Program-made: the position numbers and the translations under genes
The notes under the pieces: generated by a model
Told to the model about the DNA's origin: nothing
Database searches by the model: none
The model's input: only the letters and a program-made list of their open reading frames with translations
Origin: Candidatus Cloacimonadota bacterium
GTDB taxonomy: Bacteria; Muiribacteriota; UBA6191
Reading direction: 5' to 3'
Assembly: GCA_023954715.1 (NCBI GenBank)
Contig: JAGSHD010000014.1
Location: 62,001 to 126,000 of the forward strand
Length of the DNA: 64,000 nucleotides
In this document: in pieces, positions 42,126 through 51,508 of the stretch
Layout: each line of letters begins with the position of its first letter
Position numbering within the stretch: the first letter of the stretch is position 1

Positions 42126-44486
42126 TTAGTTTCCATTTGCTGAGTTTATTTCAAGATTGAGTTGTCTTAAGTAAAACTGTGCGTCTTCAACAGATTGGCT
42201 ACTTAGATTTAAATTAATTATCTCTTGGTAAATTAATTGGGACTTTTGAAGTTCACCTGTGGTTCTAAGTAGTTCAGCTAGCTTAAACAAAATTGTGCTA
42301 TTAGCTGGATTAAGATTTAGAGCTTGATAGTAAGCATTGAGTGCTTCGCTAAATCTCTTTTGAGTAAAATAAAGATAACCTAGTTGAGAGTAATACTGTA
42401 TTTTATGAGGTCCATCATCTAAAAGTGACTGATAAATAAGTTCAGGGATTTCGAAGAATTCAGCTTCTAAGAGATATTTAGCTATCAAAGTACGAATTTC
42501 AGGCGTTATAGATACATGCGGATTTAAATGTCTATAAAATAAATCAAGCTCATCATCTCTAGACTCGATATGCATTTTTTCTATTTCTTCAATATAATAG
42601 GAGTTATCTATTTGATAAGAAAAATCTAAATTTGTATAGTTTTTATATAAGTTCTCAAGTTGCGATTTGTATTCAGGTTGTTCAGGGTTTTTTTGCAGGG
42701 CGTACTCTAGATACTGGATTAAAAGATCCCACTGGTGAGTTTGTTTTAAAAGTTCAAGTGTTTTAGTTAATGTTAAATTATTTTGCTTTTGGGTAATTGA
42801 GTAAAATAGTTTAAGGTAAGCAGGAGTGTTATCCGTATTTTGATGATCATCGACATTGATCTTTACGTTTGGGAATAATTTTTTAGCATACTCAACATAT
42901 TGAGATCCAGGGAAGGAGTTGACTAGCTTTAAATAATAAATTTTTGATTTTTCTTGATGGCCAAGTTGGCGCAGTGTAGTAGCTAAAGCTAAAAGGTATT
43001 TTGGATTGCTCCCTTGTTCATCATAAGCTAGATGATAATATTCTAGAGATTTTTGAAAAAAACGAATCTGAGAAAAGTATACACCATAATAAAAATTAGC
43101 TACATGCTTAGTTGGGTAATCTATTTGTACTAATTGCATTAGTATTTCTCTGGCTAGCTCCAAGTTGCCGGTTTTGAGATACAGTTTGGCTAGAATTTCC
43201 TGATAGGGGTAGCTTTGCTCTGGGCTTAACTCTGGATTTAAAAGTTGATCCTTAACAAATGAAATACCTTGTTTGCTATCTAGCTTTTCAAGACAAAGGG
43301 CTTTTTGGTATTGATATTGGTAGGAGTTTCCGAAGCGTTCACCTAAAGGTTGTAGAGTATCTAAAGCCTTTTGATACTGTTTTTGTAAACGATACAAAGA
43401 TATAAGCTCTTGTCTAAACTTCCAATCATTGGGGTTGTGCTCGATGAGATTTTCTAAGAGAGCTTCTGCTTCTTTATAGTTTTTGTCTAAAAGCAATTTT
43501 TGAAAAGACTGCATTTGAGTACGGGTACTATTATCTATCTCTAAAGAGGATGGATCCCAATTTGTTTCACTGTTTAGCTTTAAAAAATCAATCGTCTGAT
43601 TATACTTTGTTGTGATGAAGCGATCATTAGGGTATTGATTATGAAGGGTTCTATAGATTTTAGCTGCGATTCTAACTTTATTTGTATATGTATATAATTG
43701 AGCGAGTTCAAGTCTACGTTGCTTTGTAGAAAAATGCTCGACTAATAGTTCAAGATAGGGCTCAGCTTCGGAATATTCATTTTTTTGAGTCAATATCTTA
43801 GTTAGTATTTGTAATGTCTCTTCATGTTTGGGATTTATCTTAACAGAGGATTTTAATAGATTAATTTTGTTTTTTAAATCACGACCTCTTTTCCAGAATT
43901 TGGTTCGATCTAAATAAATGCTTGAGATAAACTCTAATATATCTTCTGTGTTTTGAGATGAACTTGCTTTTTGAAACAAATCAAAAGCCTTTGTCCATCT
44001 CTTTCGTCTAAGAAAATACCAGGCCAAATTGCTATCATATACAGCTTCTGCATGAGTGAATATAGATTGAAAGGATGGGTAGCTTTTAAGTCTTCCTAGT
44101 TGATCGTGGGCCCTATCCATTTGATCCAAACGCAGATAAACATGAGATAGATAATAGATGGCCTGAGGTCTCTCATCTGACTGTAACAAACTATTTAGTT
44201 TGTGTTTTGCAGAAGGGAAGTCTTGGGATAATATACTTTGATAGGCACTTTCTAGTTGGGGTGACTTTATCTGTAGTTGATTTGGGCTGAGAATAGGGTA
44301 ACTTATGTTACGAGCTATTGTTTGATGAAGGAATAAAAAATTGAAAAGGAAAAGGCTAGCTACTATGGACTTTGGGGTAAGTAATTTAAGTATTATTGTG
44401 TAACAATTGTACAAGGGCGTGGTAGCTTGATGCGAATTAAATGGTTTAGAATAAATACTTTGACTTGATTGTGCATAGAAACGCAT
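42126..44486 (-). CDS. Large TPR-repeat protein with an N-terminal membrane segment
   Basis: 786 residues. A hydrophobic segment (about 40-58, SIVASLFLFNFLFLHQTIA) after a polar lead marks a signal anchor or signal peptide; AAGGAA lies 9 bases before the ATG, so the start looks right. The rest is helical tetratricopeptide repeat from about 75 to 770, for example QAIYYLSHVYLRLDQMDRA and a canonical unit near the end, YSQLGYLYFTQKRFSEALNAY. It probably faces the periplasm as a scaffold. The partner is unknown. It lies between tRNA-Gln and pth. Confidence 0.75.
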   Translation of the reverse strand: MRFYAQSSQSIYSKPFNSHQATTPLYNCYTIILKLLTPKSIVASLFLFNFLFLHQTIARNISYPILSPNQLQIKSPQLESAYQSILSQDFPSAKHKLNSLLQSDERPQAIYYLSHVYLRLDQMDRAHDQLGRLKSYPSFQSIFTHAEAVYDSNLAWYFLRRKRWTKAFDLFQKASSSQNTEDILEFISSIYLDRTKFWKRGRDLKNKINLLKSSVKINPKHEETLQILTKILTQKNEYSEAEPYLELLVEHFSTKQRRLELAQLYTYTNKVRIAAKIYRTLHNQYPNDRFITTKYNQTIDFLKLNSETNWDPSSLEIDNSTRTQMQSFQKLLLDKNYKEAEALLENLIEHNPNDWKFRQELISLYRLQKQYQKALDTLQPLGERFGNSYQYQYQKALCLEKLDSKQGISFVKDQLLNPELSPEQSYPYQEILAKLYLKTGNLELAREILMQLVQIDYPTKHVANFYYGVYFSQIRFFQKSLEYYHLAYDEQGSNPKYLLALATTLRQLGHQEKSKIYYLKLVNSFPGSQYVEYAKKLFPNVKINVDDHQNTDNTPAYLKLFYSITQKQNNLTLTKTLELLKQTHQWDLLIQYLEYALQKNPEQPEYKSQLENLYKNYTNLDFSYQIDNSYYIEEIEKMHIESRDDELDLFYRHLNPHVSITPEIRTLIAKYLLEAEFFEIPELIYQSLLDDGPHKIQYYSQLGYLYFTQKRFSEALNAYYQALNLNPANSTILFKLAELLRTTGELQKSQLIYQEIINLNLSSQSVEDAQFYLRQLNLEINSANGN

Positions 44487-44618
44487 TTATTTTGTTCCTT
44501 TTTTGGCTTGTTACTAGCTATTTCCAATTACAATTTAAAGTGCAATTATATTTCAACAGGCCATGCGAGCCATCTTTTGATAATTCGAAAGATTTGCTTG
44601 GATAAAAAAAAAGCATCA

Positions 44619-44690
44619 TTGGGATGGAAGGATTCGAACCCTCGAATGCATGGACCAAAACCATGTGTCTTACCGCTTGACGACATCCCA
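44619..44690 (-). tRNA. tRNA-Gln (anticodon UUG)
   Basis: Folds fully on the minus strand: acceptor TGGGATG/CATCCCA, D-stem GTC/GAC with loop AAGCGGTAA, anticodon stem CATGG/CCATG with loop TTTTGGT (anticodon TTG at 44656-44658, reading CAA), variable CATTC, T-stem GAGGG/CCTTC with loop TTCGAAT, discriminator A. The CCA end is not encoded. It is 17 bases downstream of spoVG on the same strand and probably co-transcribed. Confidence 0.95.
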
Positions 44691-44707
44691 ATAATGTTGT
44701 TTGTGAA

Positions 44708-44989
44708 TCAGTATTCCTCCGATTCGTTTTGGATATTATCTGATTGTTCGAATTCTGTCAAGACTTTTTTTTGAATTTCTTGTCTAGTTTTTGTAACAAT
44801 GGGGTGAGCGATATCTTTATACTCTCCATCTTTACCTTTTCTAGAGGGCATAGCAACAAAAAGTCCCTTAGCTCCATCAATGATTTTTAAGTCATGTACA
44901 ACAAATTCGCCTTCGATAGTGATAGAAGCAAATGCCTTTAGCTTCCCACCTTCGTCTACCTTACGGATCCTAACTTCTGTGATTTCCAT
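44708..44989 (-). CDS. spoVG: SpoVG, RNA/DNA-binding regulator
   Basis: 93 residues, complete. [23 protein letters not shown] (2-24), [23 protein letters not shown] and YKDIAHPI are the family core. SpoVG binds nucleic acids site-specifically and regulates division, virulence or developmental genes in Firmicutes and spirochaetes. An AAAGGT Shine-Dalgarno lies 8 bases before the ATG. tRNA-Gln follows directly. Its presence does not mean the organism sporulates. Confidence 0.95.
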   Translation of the reverse strand: MEITEVRIRKVDEGGKLKAFASITIEGEFVVHDLKIIDGAKGLFVAMPSRKGKDGEYKDIAHPIVTKTRQEIQKKVLTEFEQSDNIQNESEEY

Positions 44990-45029
44990 CTGTGTAACCT
45001 TTCGCCTAGTATATATTAATTGCTAGGAT

Positions 45030-45063
45030 AAAAAACTCTTTTCCCATAGCTTTTGGCTAAGAG
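45030..45063 (-). terminator. Candidate terminator of the minus-strand pseudopilin operon
   Basis: On the minus strand: CTCTT...AAGAG enclosing a small TAGC/GCTA hairpin, followed by TTTTTTAT. It lies about 100 bases past the last operon stop at 45163. The branched stem lowers confidence. Confidence 0.4.
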
Positions 45064-45162
45064 ATATGCTCCAGCTACAATTTTACATGATGAATCCTAC
45101 TCAATGCAACTTACCATTGGAAGTTTTTGTTAGGAGCTACATTTTTAATTGGTCTAATTGAG

Positions 45163-46098
45163 CTAAGGCTGGATATTTTTGAAGATACTTTTTGTGTGAG
45201 AGCTAGCTTGTTCAATATCTTGGTTCGAAATAGAAAAGGCTCCTTCATCACTATTAATCTTGGCACTTGCTTTTAGTGATGTTAACAAACCTAAGGAGCT
45301 CACTTCTTTTGATCCAACCACAGCAAAAAGTGTAGCTACATTTCCACTTTGTGCTTTTTTAAGCTGTTGAGTCAACTGATAGATTGTTTCACGACCTTTA
45401 TGAGTTTCAGAAAACCTGGAGTCTCTAAAGATATCTAAAGTAATCTCTGTGTTTTTAAGATAAAGTTTAGAGTATTTATCAATGAGTTTAACACTACCTG
45501 AGCCTAGGGCTAGTTCGTAAGCTTTTTTGTAGATTTCGCCTAAAAGTAGGTAGTTTTCAGTAGAAGTTTCTTCAAGTAGTTTATCAATCAATTTGAGTCC
45601 ACGTTTAAACTCGCCTTTGAGTTCCATTTGTTTTATTTTATAGCGGTGTTTTTTGTATGGTTGAGTATCTAAGGCTGCTATTTGCATATTAATAAACTTA
45701 GGATTTGTAAATCCTTTTTTGGCAAGATCTTTAGATAGTAGGCTTTCTTTTTCGGAGAGAGATATTTCAGAGTTACGGATTTGATTACGGATACTATTTT
45801 GTAAAGCACTTGTATTTTGTCTTGTTTTGGGGGCTTCATAACTACTTTGATAGTCATCATCAGGAGCTTTGTAGGGTTCGTTGTATGTAAGTTTTTTTAA
45901 TCTAGATCGTCTAACATTAGAGGAGATATCTAAATCTTCATCATCTAAATCTAGGTCAGATTCGTCGATTTCTTGGATAATGGGAGCATTGTAATTTGTA
46001 CCGCTTCCACCAAAATCCATGAATATTGACATGACGTAGAGAAACAAAAAGCCTACAACTAAAATAATGAAAATAAATACTTTTTCGGTTTTTTGCAC
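45163..46098 (-). CDS. Membrane-anchored protein with acidic juxtamembrane region, pseudopilin module A (second copy)
   Basis: 311 residues. One N-terminal membrane anchor (about 7-27), then a strongly acidic stretch (EIDESDLDLDDEDLD) next to a basic SNVRRSRLKK, a polar linker, and a helical domain (about 105-290) with TPR-like helices. The gene starts with GTG immediately after the 979-residue gene, with AAGGA 7 bases before. It is a paralog of the gene at 49041: both share anchor, acidic run, Arg-rich turn and a KKGF-N-x3-I motif. The pattern of one such gene per giant pseudopilin suggests an inner-membrane assembly factor. No named family. Confidence 0.7.
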   Translation of the reverse strand: MQKTEKVFIFIILVVGFLFLYVMSIFMDFGGSGTNYNAPIIQEIDESDLDLDDEDLDISSNVRRSRLKKLTYNEPYKAPDDDYQSSYEAPKTRQNTSALQNSIRNQIRNSEISLSEKESLLSKDLAKKGFTNPKFINMQIAALDTQPYKKHRYKIKQMELKGEFKRGLKLIDKLLEETSTENYLLLGEIYKKAYELALGSGSVKLIDKYSKLYLKNTEITLDIFRDSRFSETHKGRETIYQLTQQLKKAQSGNVATLFAVVGSKEVSSLGLLTSLKASAKINSDEGAFSISNQDIEQASSHTKSIFKNIQP

Positions 46099-49038
46099 TT
46101 AGTTTCCTTCGACAGCTGAATTTTGCTCTGGACTAGGTGATGGATTTGTAGAAGGTAAAGGGGGAGCAGGAATAGCACCATCTCCAATTGGAGAGAGAGC
46201 ACCACCATCTTGAGGTGGAGCAGTTGGCAGTGGAGGCGTGTCATCAATACTATCAACAATGTTTGTAACCCCATCATCACCTTCGCCACCGAAGGCCTTG
46301 ACTACAGTAGATAAACCTGAGATTTTGGGTGAGATGGATATAGTGTAATATCTATAAGGATTTTTGTCATTTGACTTTGGTAACTCAGGATTGTAAATGA
46401 CTTCTAGATTGTTGCCTTCACCATATTGTTTTTTGTTAAAATAAAATCCAGATATGTTTCCATTGATCATGGCATTTCCAGATGGTTTGACACCTTGAAG
46501 TGCGTAGACAGACCCCATGATGGTTCCTCGTAAACCTAACATTCCTCCACCAGTCTCTGGATCATGATTATTATTGTAGATAATATTGGCATGGTGTTTT
46601 TTTGAATCGTTTTGTAGAGGGAGAAAATCAGAGAGACTTGCCTTTTGGATGTTTGGAAAAATAGTGGAGTCCTTAATATGATTCACTACTAAAGAACCGT
46701 TTCCTATGTAAGTAACGGGGTCGCTTTCTTCTAGTTCTTCAAGCCAGAGATTTCCATCAAAATACAAGTTTCGATCTGTCTTTTTTCCGCCTGTATCTTT
46801 AAAGTAAGCGTCTAAATTAGTATATCTCTTTGCAGCTGTACGGACATAAGGTTTAAAGTTAGATGGCAGTGAACCAAACATTCCAGGAACTAATAAACCT
46901 TTTTGATTAAACCCTCCACTTAAGGTGTTTTTCATTTGGGCTGCTTTTGAGGCATTTGCTTGAATGTTTTTTAAAGAGCCAGAAATACCGCCCATTATAC
47001 CACCGGTTTTTTGACTACCTGATTTGCTTAATCCTTGCATGGTGTCATTTACATCCCCAAGCATTGCTTCTGCTTTATTCATATTTGAACTATATCCGCT
47101 ATGTAAAGAGTACATTGCAGGAAATCCACTATTGGACGAGGTATCATAAAAATGCCAACAAATCTGTATTGCTTGTCCTACGCCAGCACCAATATCCCCC
47201 CATGAGGTTCCACCTATTCCATCAGATAGTCCAGAGAATAAACCGCCACCATCTTCCCCAGCTTCCGGTGTTTCTCCTTCAGCTTTAGGTAAAAAGTTAA
47301 AATCAAAAATAGATTTTAAAAAAGCGTGGCCTTTACAGCTAGCAAGCTCTATAACTGAAGCTACAAATGCAAGTTCTTGATTAATCTGGTTTAAAGCTAA
47401 GAAGGTACTTTGTAAAGCTGGAATTGGTAATTCAGTTAGCATTGGGTTCATAGTATAAGACTCAGAGTTTTGAGAAACTTGATCACAAACTTCAGAGAAA
47501 GCAGACTTAAGCTCATTAGAATTTGGTAGAAAAGAAAATCTATTGTTGGAACTACCATCAAGTAGACTATTGTTTTGTGGAGTTGTGTTAGGAGAATCAC
47601 TATCTGTTAGAGAGTCTACAATGCTTGAGGCCCCTGAGGTTGAAGCTGTACCTGTTGTTCCGCCAAACATTCCGCCTAAAGAACTTCCCATATCACTAAA
47701 TGCGGAGAAAACTTGCATTGCTGTTGTGCAGGTATGTTTTTTCTTGTATGCGATTTGATTGTAGTTTCCAATTAGATTTCCTTCAATACGACCTTCCATA
47801 CCATTGGCAATTTGTGAGATGCTGTTAAACTCTCCACTTGGAATTTCACTGTCTGCTGTTCCGCCACCCTTAGATCCTCCGTCTTTATCTTCTTTGTAAA
47901 GTAGACCCTGCCAAACATTAAATTGGCCGGGTGGGCCTACAATAGATACTTGCTGTTCACCAGTTTCAACACTAGCAGCCCAGTAATCCTGAAACTCAGG
48001 GTTTCCTTTGTATCCTGGATCACCAGGCATAACCATTGCCATACAGCCACTACCACCGATTCCCATAGAAAATCCAGTCATACCTTTGGTCTTATCAGGT
48101 CGTTCTATACCTGTAGAGTAAAAAGATCCACAAGTTTGTATAGCTCTTGGACTAGGCATAAATGCTAATCCGTCCCAGCCGTCTTTATAGGTCATTGGGC
48201 TTGCTTTACCACTTGTACCACTTGGGATTCCCTCTACATCGAGATAGTAGGGGCCCATAATCATAATGCGACCCTTTTCTCGGGCACTAATTTGAAGCTT
48301 GCCGGCATTGTTGAAATCAGTTTTGCTTGTGTTTGAGTTTGGAGTACCCCCAAAAAATGCAACATAATTTTTGGCGATAGGCTCATTGTTTACAACTTTG
48401 ATATCATGGGTCACATAATAATCTTTTTCAATGAGTCCAAAGCGCATACGAATAAAAATGGTAGCAAATCCATAGAGATCTCCTCTTGGGGGCTGGCCGC
48501 CTTGCCGACCCAAAATATCACGATAGTAGTTTTGAGGATTGTTATATAGATTTTGCGAGTCAAACAACAAAAATGAAAAATTATGAAATTTTACTTCTGC
48601 TTTTAAAATCTCTGCTCTCTTATTTTTAGAGTCGTCTTTTTGAGTGATAGGAACAATTCGTTCTCCACCTTGAAAACCTCCAGGATTTAAACGATCTTTA
48701 AAGTCCTTACCTTCTAATAATCCTAGAGTTTCTAGCTCATCTGGGTCAAACACTTCGGTATGCTCTTTGAATGAAAATACTTTTGCCAATAGGGGTTCTT
48801 TCCAGATGTTGGGTCGGTCAGGTCTTGAGAGTCTTTCATACATTAATCGTGAGATCTCTTGAGTTACTGCTTTTGCTAAAAATTTGGCTTGCGTATTATT
48901 AGCTACAATTGACATTTGATTATAAGTTGTAGATGTATTAACTAACATGGATATGATTAAGATGGACATTAATGTAATGGCACCTAAAACAATTGGTATT
49001 GCTATACCACGCTTATGTAGCTTGTTTAAATATTTCAT
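46099..49038 (-). CDS. Giant GspK/PilX-like pseudopilin, module A copy 2
   Basis: 979 residues. The N-terminus KRGIAIPIVLGAITLMSILI (residues 9-28) is a type IV pilin-like helix after a basic leader, but lacks Glu at position 5, as in GspK tip subunits and PilX-type minor pilins. The large extracytoplasmic region is Gly/Ser/Pro-rich, with blocks shared with the protein at 51508: RIMIMGPYYLDVEG, a GPPGQFNVWQGLLYKE segment, RTAAKRYTNLDAYF, and the terminal GGEGDDGVTNIVDSID (about 917-932), which here is followed by a Pro-rich tail. Only 2 bases separate it from the gene before it. No enzymatic motif is seen. It may cap a pseudopilus. Confidence 0.7.
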   Translation of the reverse strand: MKYLNKLHKRGIAIPIVLGAITLMSILIISMLVNTSTTYNQMSIVANNTQAKFLAKAVTQEISRLMYERLSRPDRPNIWKEPLLAKVFSFKEHTEVFDPDELETLGLLEGKDFKDRLNPGGFQGGERIVPITQKDDSKNKRAEILKAEVKFHNFSFLLFDSQNLYNNPQNYYRDILGRQGGQPPRGDLYGFATIFIRMRFGLIEKDYYVTHDIKVVNNEPIAKNYVAFFGGTPNSNTSKTDFNNAGKLQISAREKGRIMIMGPYYLDVEGIPSGTSGKASPMTYKDGWDGLAFMPSPRAIQTCGSFYSTGIERPDKTKGMTGFSMGIGGSGCMAMVMPGDPGYKGNPEFQDYWAASVETGEQQVSIVGPPGQFNVWQGLLYKEDKDGGSKGGGTADSEIPSGEFNSISQIANGMEGRIEGNLIGNYNQIAYKKKHTCTTAMQVFSAFSDMGSSLGGMFGGTTGTASTSGASSIVDSLTDSDSPNTTPQNNSLLDGSSNNRFSFLPNSNELKSAFSEVCDQVSQNSESYTMNPMLTELPIPALQSTFLALNQINQELAFVASVIELASCKGHAFLKSIFDFNFLPKAEGETPEAGEDGGGLFSGLSDGIGGTSWGDIGAGVGQAIQICWHFYDTSSNSGFPAMYSLHSGYSSNMNKAEAMLGDVNDTMQGLSKSGSQKTGGIMGGISGSLKNIQANASKAAQMKNTLSGGFNQKGLLVPGMFGSLPSNFKPYVRTAAKRYTNLDAYFKDTGGKKTDRNLYFDGNLWLEELEESDPVTYIGNGSLVVNHIKDSTIFPNIQKASLSDFLPLQNDSKKHHANIIYNNNHDPETGGGMLGLRGTIMGSVYALQGVKPSGNAMINGNISGFYFNKKQYGEGNNLEVIYNPELPKSNDKNPYRYYTISISPKISGLSTVVKAFGGEGDDGVTNIVDSIDDTPPLPTAPPQDGGALSPIGDGAIPAPPLPSTNPSPSPEQNSAVEGN

Positions 49039-49040
49039 AC

Positions 49041-50069
49041 CTATTTTGGATTAGCCCAGTGTTTTGATCTTGTTTGTTCAATGCTTTTATAAGACTTGTT
49101 GACATCTTTAATAGACATCTGACCTTTAGATTGGCTAGAGAGGTTAATCAGAGCAGCTTTTGATGCATTTTGAAGCTCTGGTGGGGAGCCACCGTTTTGC
49201 ACCATATGATTGATAAAGCTATCTGCAGCTCCACCTTCACCAATAGACTTCATTGTTTCTGCCATCATATTTTCTTGTTCTGATAAAACATCTTGATAGC
49301 GTGGATTGTCAGCTAATATAGTGTTTTTTTGAATATTAATAACTTTTTGGCGTAATGCTAGATTATGTTGCATTACCTCTTTCCATTTATCTGGATAACC
49401 AAAGTTAGAGTAGATCATCATCAATGCATTTTGGATTTTCCCCCTTGTTTTAAGGTCTTTAGGGTTCAGTTCTGCTAATTGATCTTCTAGTAACTCAATG
49501 GCTTTCTCCGGTGAATCAGAATTAGTATAGCGAAGCGCAGTTTTTAAGGCTGCTTTCGCTTCATAGTTTGTTGCTTCAAGAGCTTTCATCTCGATGTACT
49601 CTTCGTTTTTAAAGCCTTTTTTTCGGAGTCGATCTCTGACTCTTTGTGCTTTTTCTAGAGGGTTTAGTTTTTTTGGCTTTCGGTAATATTCGTAAAAAAC
49701 TGACGTATGATGTTTTTTAGCTAATGATGAGCCATAGCTACCAGAAGAGCCACTCGATGATGAGCCATAGCTACCAGAAGAGCCACTTGAACTATATGAG
49801 CTTTCTGTGTCATCGTCACTATCTGAACTTGATGAAGAACCACTCGTTGTACTGCCACTTTTGATATCATACGATGTTCGAAAACGGCGTCGATTGACAT
49901 CTAAGTCTTCATCTAAATCATCTTCATCAAGCATATCATCTTCGATATAGGTATTTTGGACTTGATCTATACGATTGTTACTGTCTCCACCAAATATGTA
50001 AAACAAAAATGCAAAGATAATTGCTAATACAGAAAGGAATAAAATTAATGATAAGCGATCTGATTTCAT
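49041..50069 (-). CDS. Membrane-anchored protein with acidic and Ser-rich regions, pseudopilin module A (first copy)
   Basis: 342 residues. N-terminal anchor (about 7-25), acidic run (IEDDMLDEDDLDEDLDVN) then RRRFR, then a Ser/Gly/Tyr-rich low-complexity block encoded by tandem DNA repeats (49726-49787), then a helical domain with TPR-like repeats (about 135-300). It resembles the 45163 gene and, more loosely, the lipoprotein at 56974. It lies 4 bases after the J/W-like prepilin and just before the 979-residue pseudopilin, so it should be part of the same complex. It could link the pseudopilus to the inner membrane. Confidence 0.7.
   Translation of the reverse strand: MKSDRLSLILFLSVLAIIFAFLFYIFGGDSNNRIDQVQNTYIEDDMLDEDDLDEDLDVNRRRFRTSYDIKSGSTTSGSSSSSDSDDDTESSYSSSGSSGSYGSSSSGSSGSYGSSLAKKHHTSVFYEYYRKPKKLNPLEKAQRVRDRLRKKGFKNEEYIEMKALEATNYEAKAALKTALRYTNSDSPEKAIELLEDQLAELNPKDLKTRGKIQNALMMIYSNFGYPDKWKEVMQHNLALRQKVINIQKNTILADNPRYQDVLSEQENMMAETMKSIGEGGAADSFINHMVQNGGSPPELQNASKAALINLSSQSKGQMSIKDVNKSYKSIEQTRSKHWANPK
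49726..49787 (-). repeat. Tandem direct repeat inside the Ser-rich region
   Basis: A 29-base unit (positions 49726-49754) recurs exactly at 49759-49787, period 33 bases or 11 codons. It encodes repeated Ser-Gly-Ser-Tyr-Gly-Ser. The identity at DNA level points to recent slippage or duplication. Confidence 0.85.
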
Positions 50070-50073
50070 AGTA

Positions 50074-50904
50074 TTAAAACTTTAGGTCTCGATCAAAATG
50101 GCCAAAATATTGAGGATATTGGTTTTCACTGACAATCTTTTGAGACCACATTTTTGTATAAATCTCAATTCGAGGGGTTTGGTTTAGGTTAGGGTCAGCA
50201 TAAGGATCTTCAGCAGCTACGTGAGCAGCTACCATAGCTGCTTTGGCTGCGGCCATTTTGTCATCACCAAAAGACCCAATAGTAACCAGTTGACCTGTAT
50301 CATCATCATAACCGTAGTAATCTAGTTGAAATGTGCTCACTTTTTTAGCCATGACTTTACTTTGACTTGTTTCTGACCCTGAGTTAATGCCAAAAGTATC
50401 TAAAACATAGTCTTCGCCACCAGTGTCTTCCATTTTTAGTTGCCCATCTTTAAATTTTCGAACCACCGTACCGTTTTTATTTGCGCCATTTTTAGAGATC
50501 AATCCAATTTGAGACCCACCTTCAAGAGCATATTCAACAAAAATACAGGGGATCAAAATCGTGGTAGGTTGCTGATCCATATTATAAGGAAAAACCACAT
50601 CACTTCCGTTGACCGCGATAAAGTCACTATTTACTGCTGATTTATAACGGGCTAAAATCATTTTGTTGTTACTAACATTTAAAAAAGCAATTGAGGAGTT
50701 TACATCTTGAACCATATTTTCAACTACATTTCTAACGCCATTTTGTAAGCCAATTAATTTAGAGTCATAATCTTGTATTCGAACAAATCGAGCTTGCAGG
50801 TTCCAGATTTGAATAGCTATACCGATCATTAAACCAGACATAAGTAAGATTTCAACTAGGGTGAAACCTTTATTTTTAATCTTGTTTCTATTTAACATAT
50901 TCAT
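50074..50904 (-). CDS. Prepilin-like protein of the PilW/GspJ type, module A
   Basis: 276 residues. Prepilin leader NKIKNKG then FTLVEILLMSGLMIGIA: a Gly before the cleavage site, Phe at +1 and Glu at +5, the standard type III signal peptide. The C-terminal domain is beta-rich (MILARYKSAVNSDFIAVN, TFQLDYYGYDDD) with a DDDTGQ acidic loop. Length and the long N-terminal half fit PilW/GspJ. It follows the I/V-like prepilin by 4 bases. A prepilin peptidase must be elsewhere in the genome. Confidence 0.85.
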   Translation of the reverse strand: MNMLNRNKIKNKGFTLVEILLMSGLMIGIAIQIWNLQARFVRIQDYDSKLIGLQNGVRNVVENMVQDVNSSIAFLNVSNNKMILARYKSAVNSDFIAVNGSDVVFPYNMDQQPTTILIPCIFVEYALEGGSQIGLISKNGANKNGTVVRKFKDGQLKMEDTGGEDYVLDTFGINSGSETSQSKVMAKKVSTFQLDYYGYDDDTGQLVTIGSFGDDKMAAAKAAMVAAHVAAEDPYADPNLNQTPRIEIYTKMWSQKIVSENQYPQYFGHFDRDLKF

Positions 50905-50908
50905 CCAA

Positions 50909-51508
50909 TTATTTTAGTGCTGTTAATCTATGATCAGCTATCAATGAGCTAAGTTCATATAGCTTTCCGCCACGCTCATCTTTAGAGCCTTTTCCGTACC
51001 ATTTTACAGAAACAGTGATTAGTTTAAATCTCTTGCCTCTTTTTTTTCTAATGTCTACTTTTCGTGAAAAACGTTGGTACTCAGCAGGATATTCGCCTTC
51101 ACCAACGCTTACATCTCCATCAATAACAGCAAGACCTGCATCTCCCGGTACTAATCGAGAGCCTCCAGAAAACCCACCTTGGAGGGTTCCTGATTTTGTA
51201 GCGGTTGCTTTATTCACTCCACCGGTTCTTGATACACTCAATAAGGCTTCGGTTACAACAGGGCCTTTCACTTGCTCCCAACCATGTTTAAAATCATCGA
51301 TGCTATCGTAAGGGACAGACATGATCATTTCTAACTCTTCACGTGCTAAATTAAGAGCCATATACGAAAATTTAGATGTTTTCACAGTGGCATCCGTATG
51401 AATAATCAATTGATAAATAGGAATGATAGATAGTGCCAGTAAGCCGGTAACCATAACGACTTCTATGATTGTAAAGGCCTTTTGTTTTGATTGATTAAAT
51501 AGTTTCAT
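50909..51508 (-). CDS. Prepilin-like protein of the PilV/GspI type, module A
   Basis: 199 residues. The leader SKQKA then FTIIEVVMVTGLLALSIIPI has the +5 Glu but Ala, not Gly, at the usual -1 position. The following LNLAREELEMIMSVPYDSIDDF is characteristic of PilV/GspI minor pilins. The mature domain is small, Gly-rich and basic towards its end. It starts at the stop of the giant pseudopilin (TAATG, one-base overlap), so the two are translationally coupled. Confidence 0.82.
   Translation of the reverse strand: MKLFNQSKQKAFTIIEVVMVTGLLALSIIPIYQLIIHTDATVKTSKFSYMALNLAREELEMIMSVPYDSIDDFKHGWEQVKGPVVTEALLSVSRTGGVNKATATKSGTLQGGFSGGSRLVPGDAGLAVIDGDVSVGEGEYPAEYQRFSRKVDIRKKRGKRFKLITVSVKWYGKGSKDERGGKLYELSSLIADHRLTALK

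Noticed and set aside
44619-44690. tRNA-Gln as an integration site for a mobile element
   Set aside because: No integrase, no direct repeat of the tRNA 3' end in the window, and flanking genes look like conserved chromosome.
44708-44989. SpoVG as evidence of sporulation
   Set aside because: spoVG occurs in many non-sporulating bacteria, and no other sporulation gene is present.
49726-49787. Possible CRISPR-like repeat
   Set aside because: Only two copies, spaced 4 bases apart, in frame within a coding low-complexity region; no spacers or cas genes.
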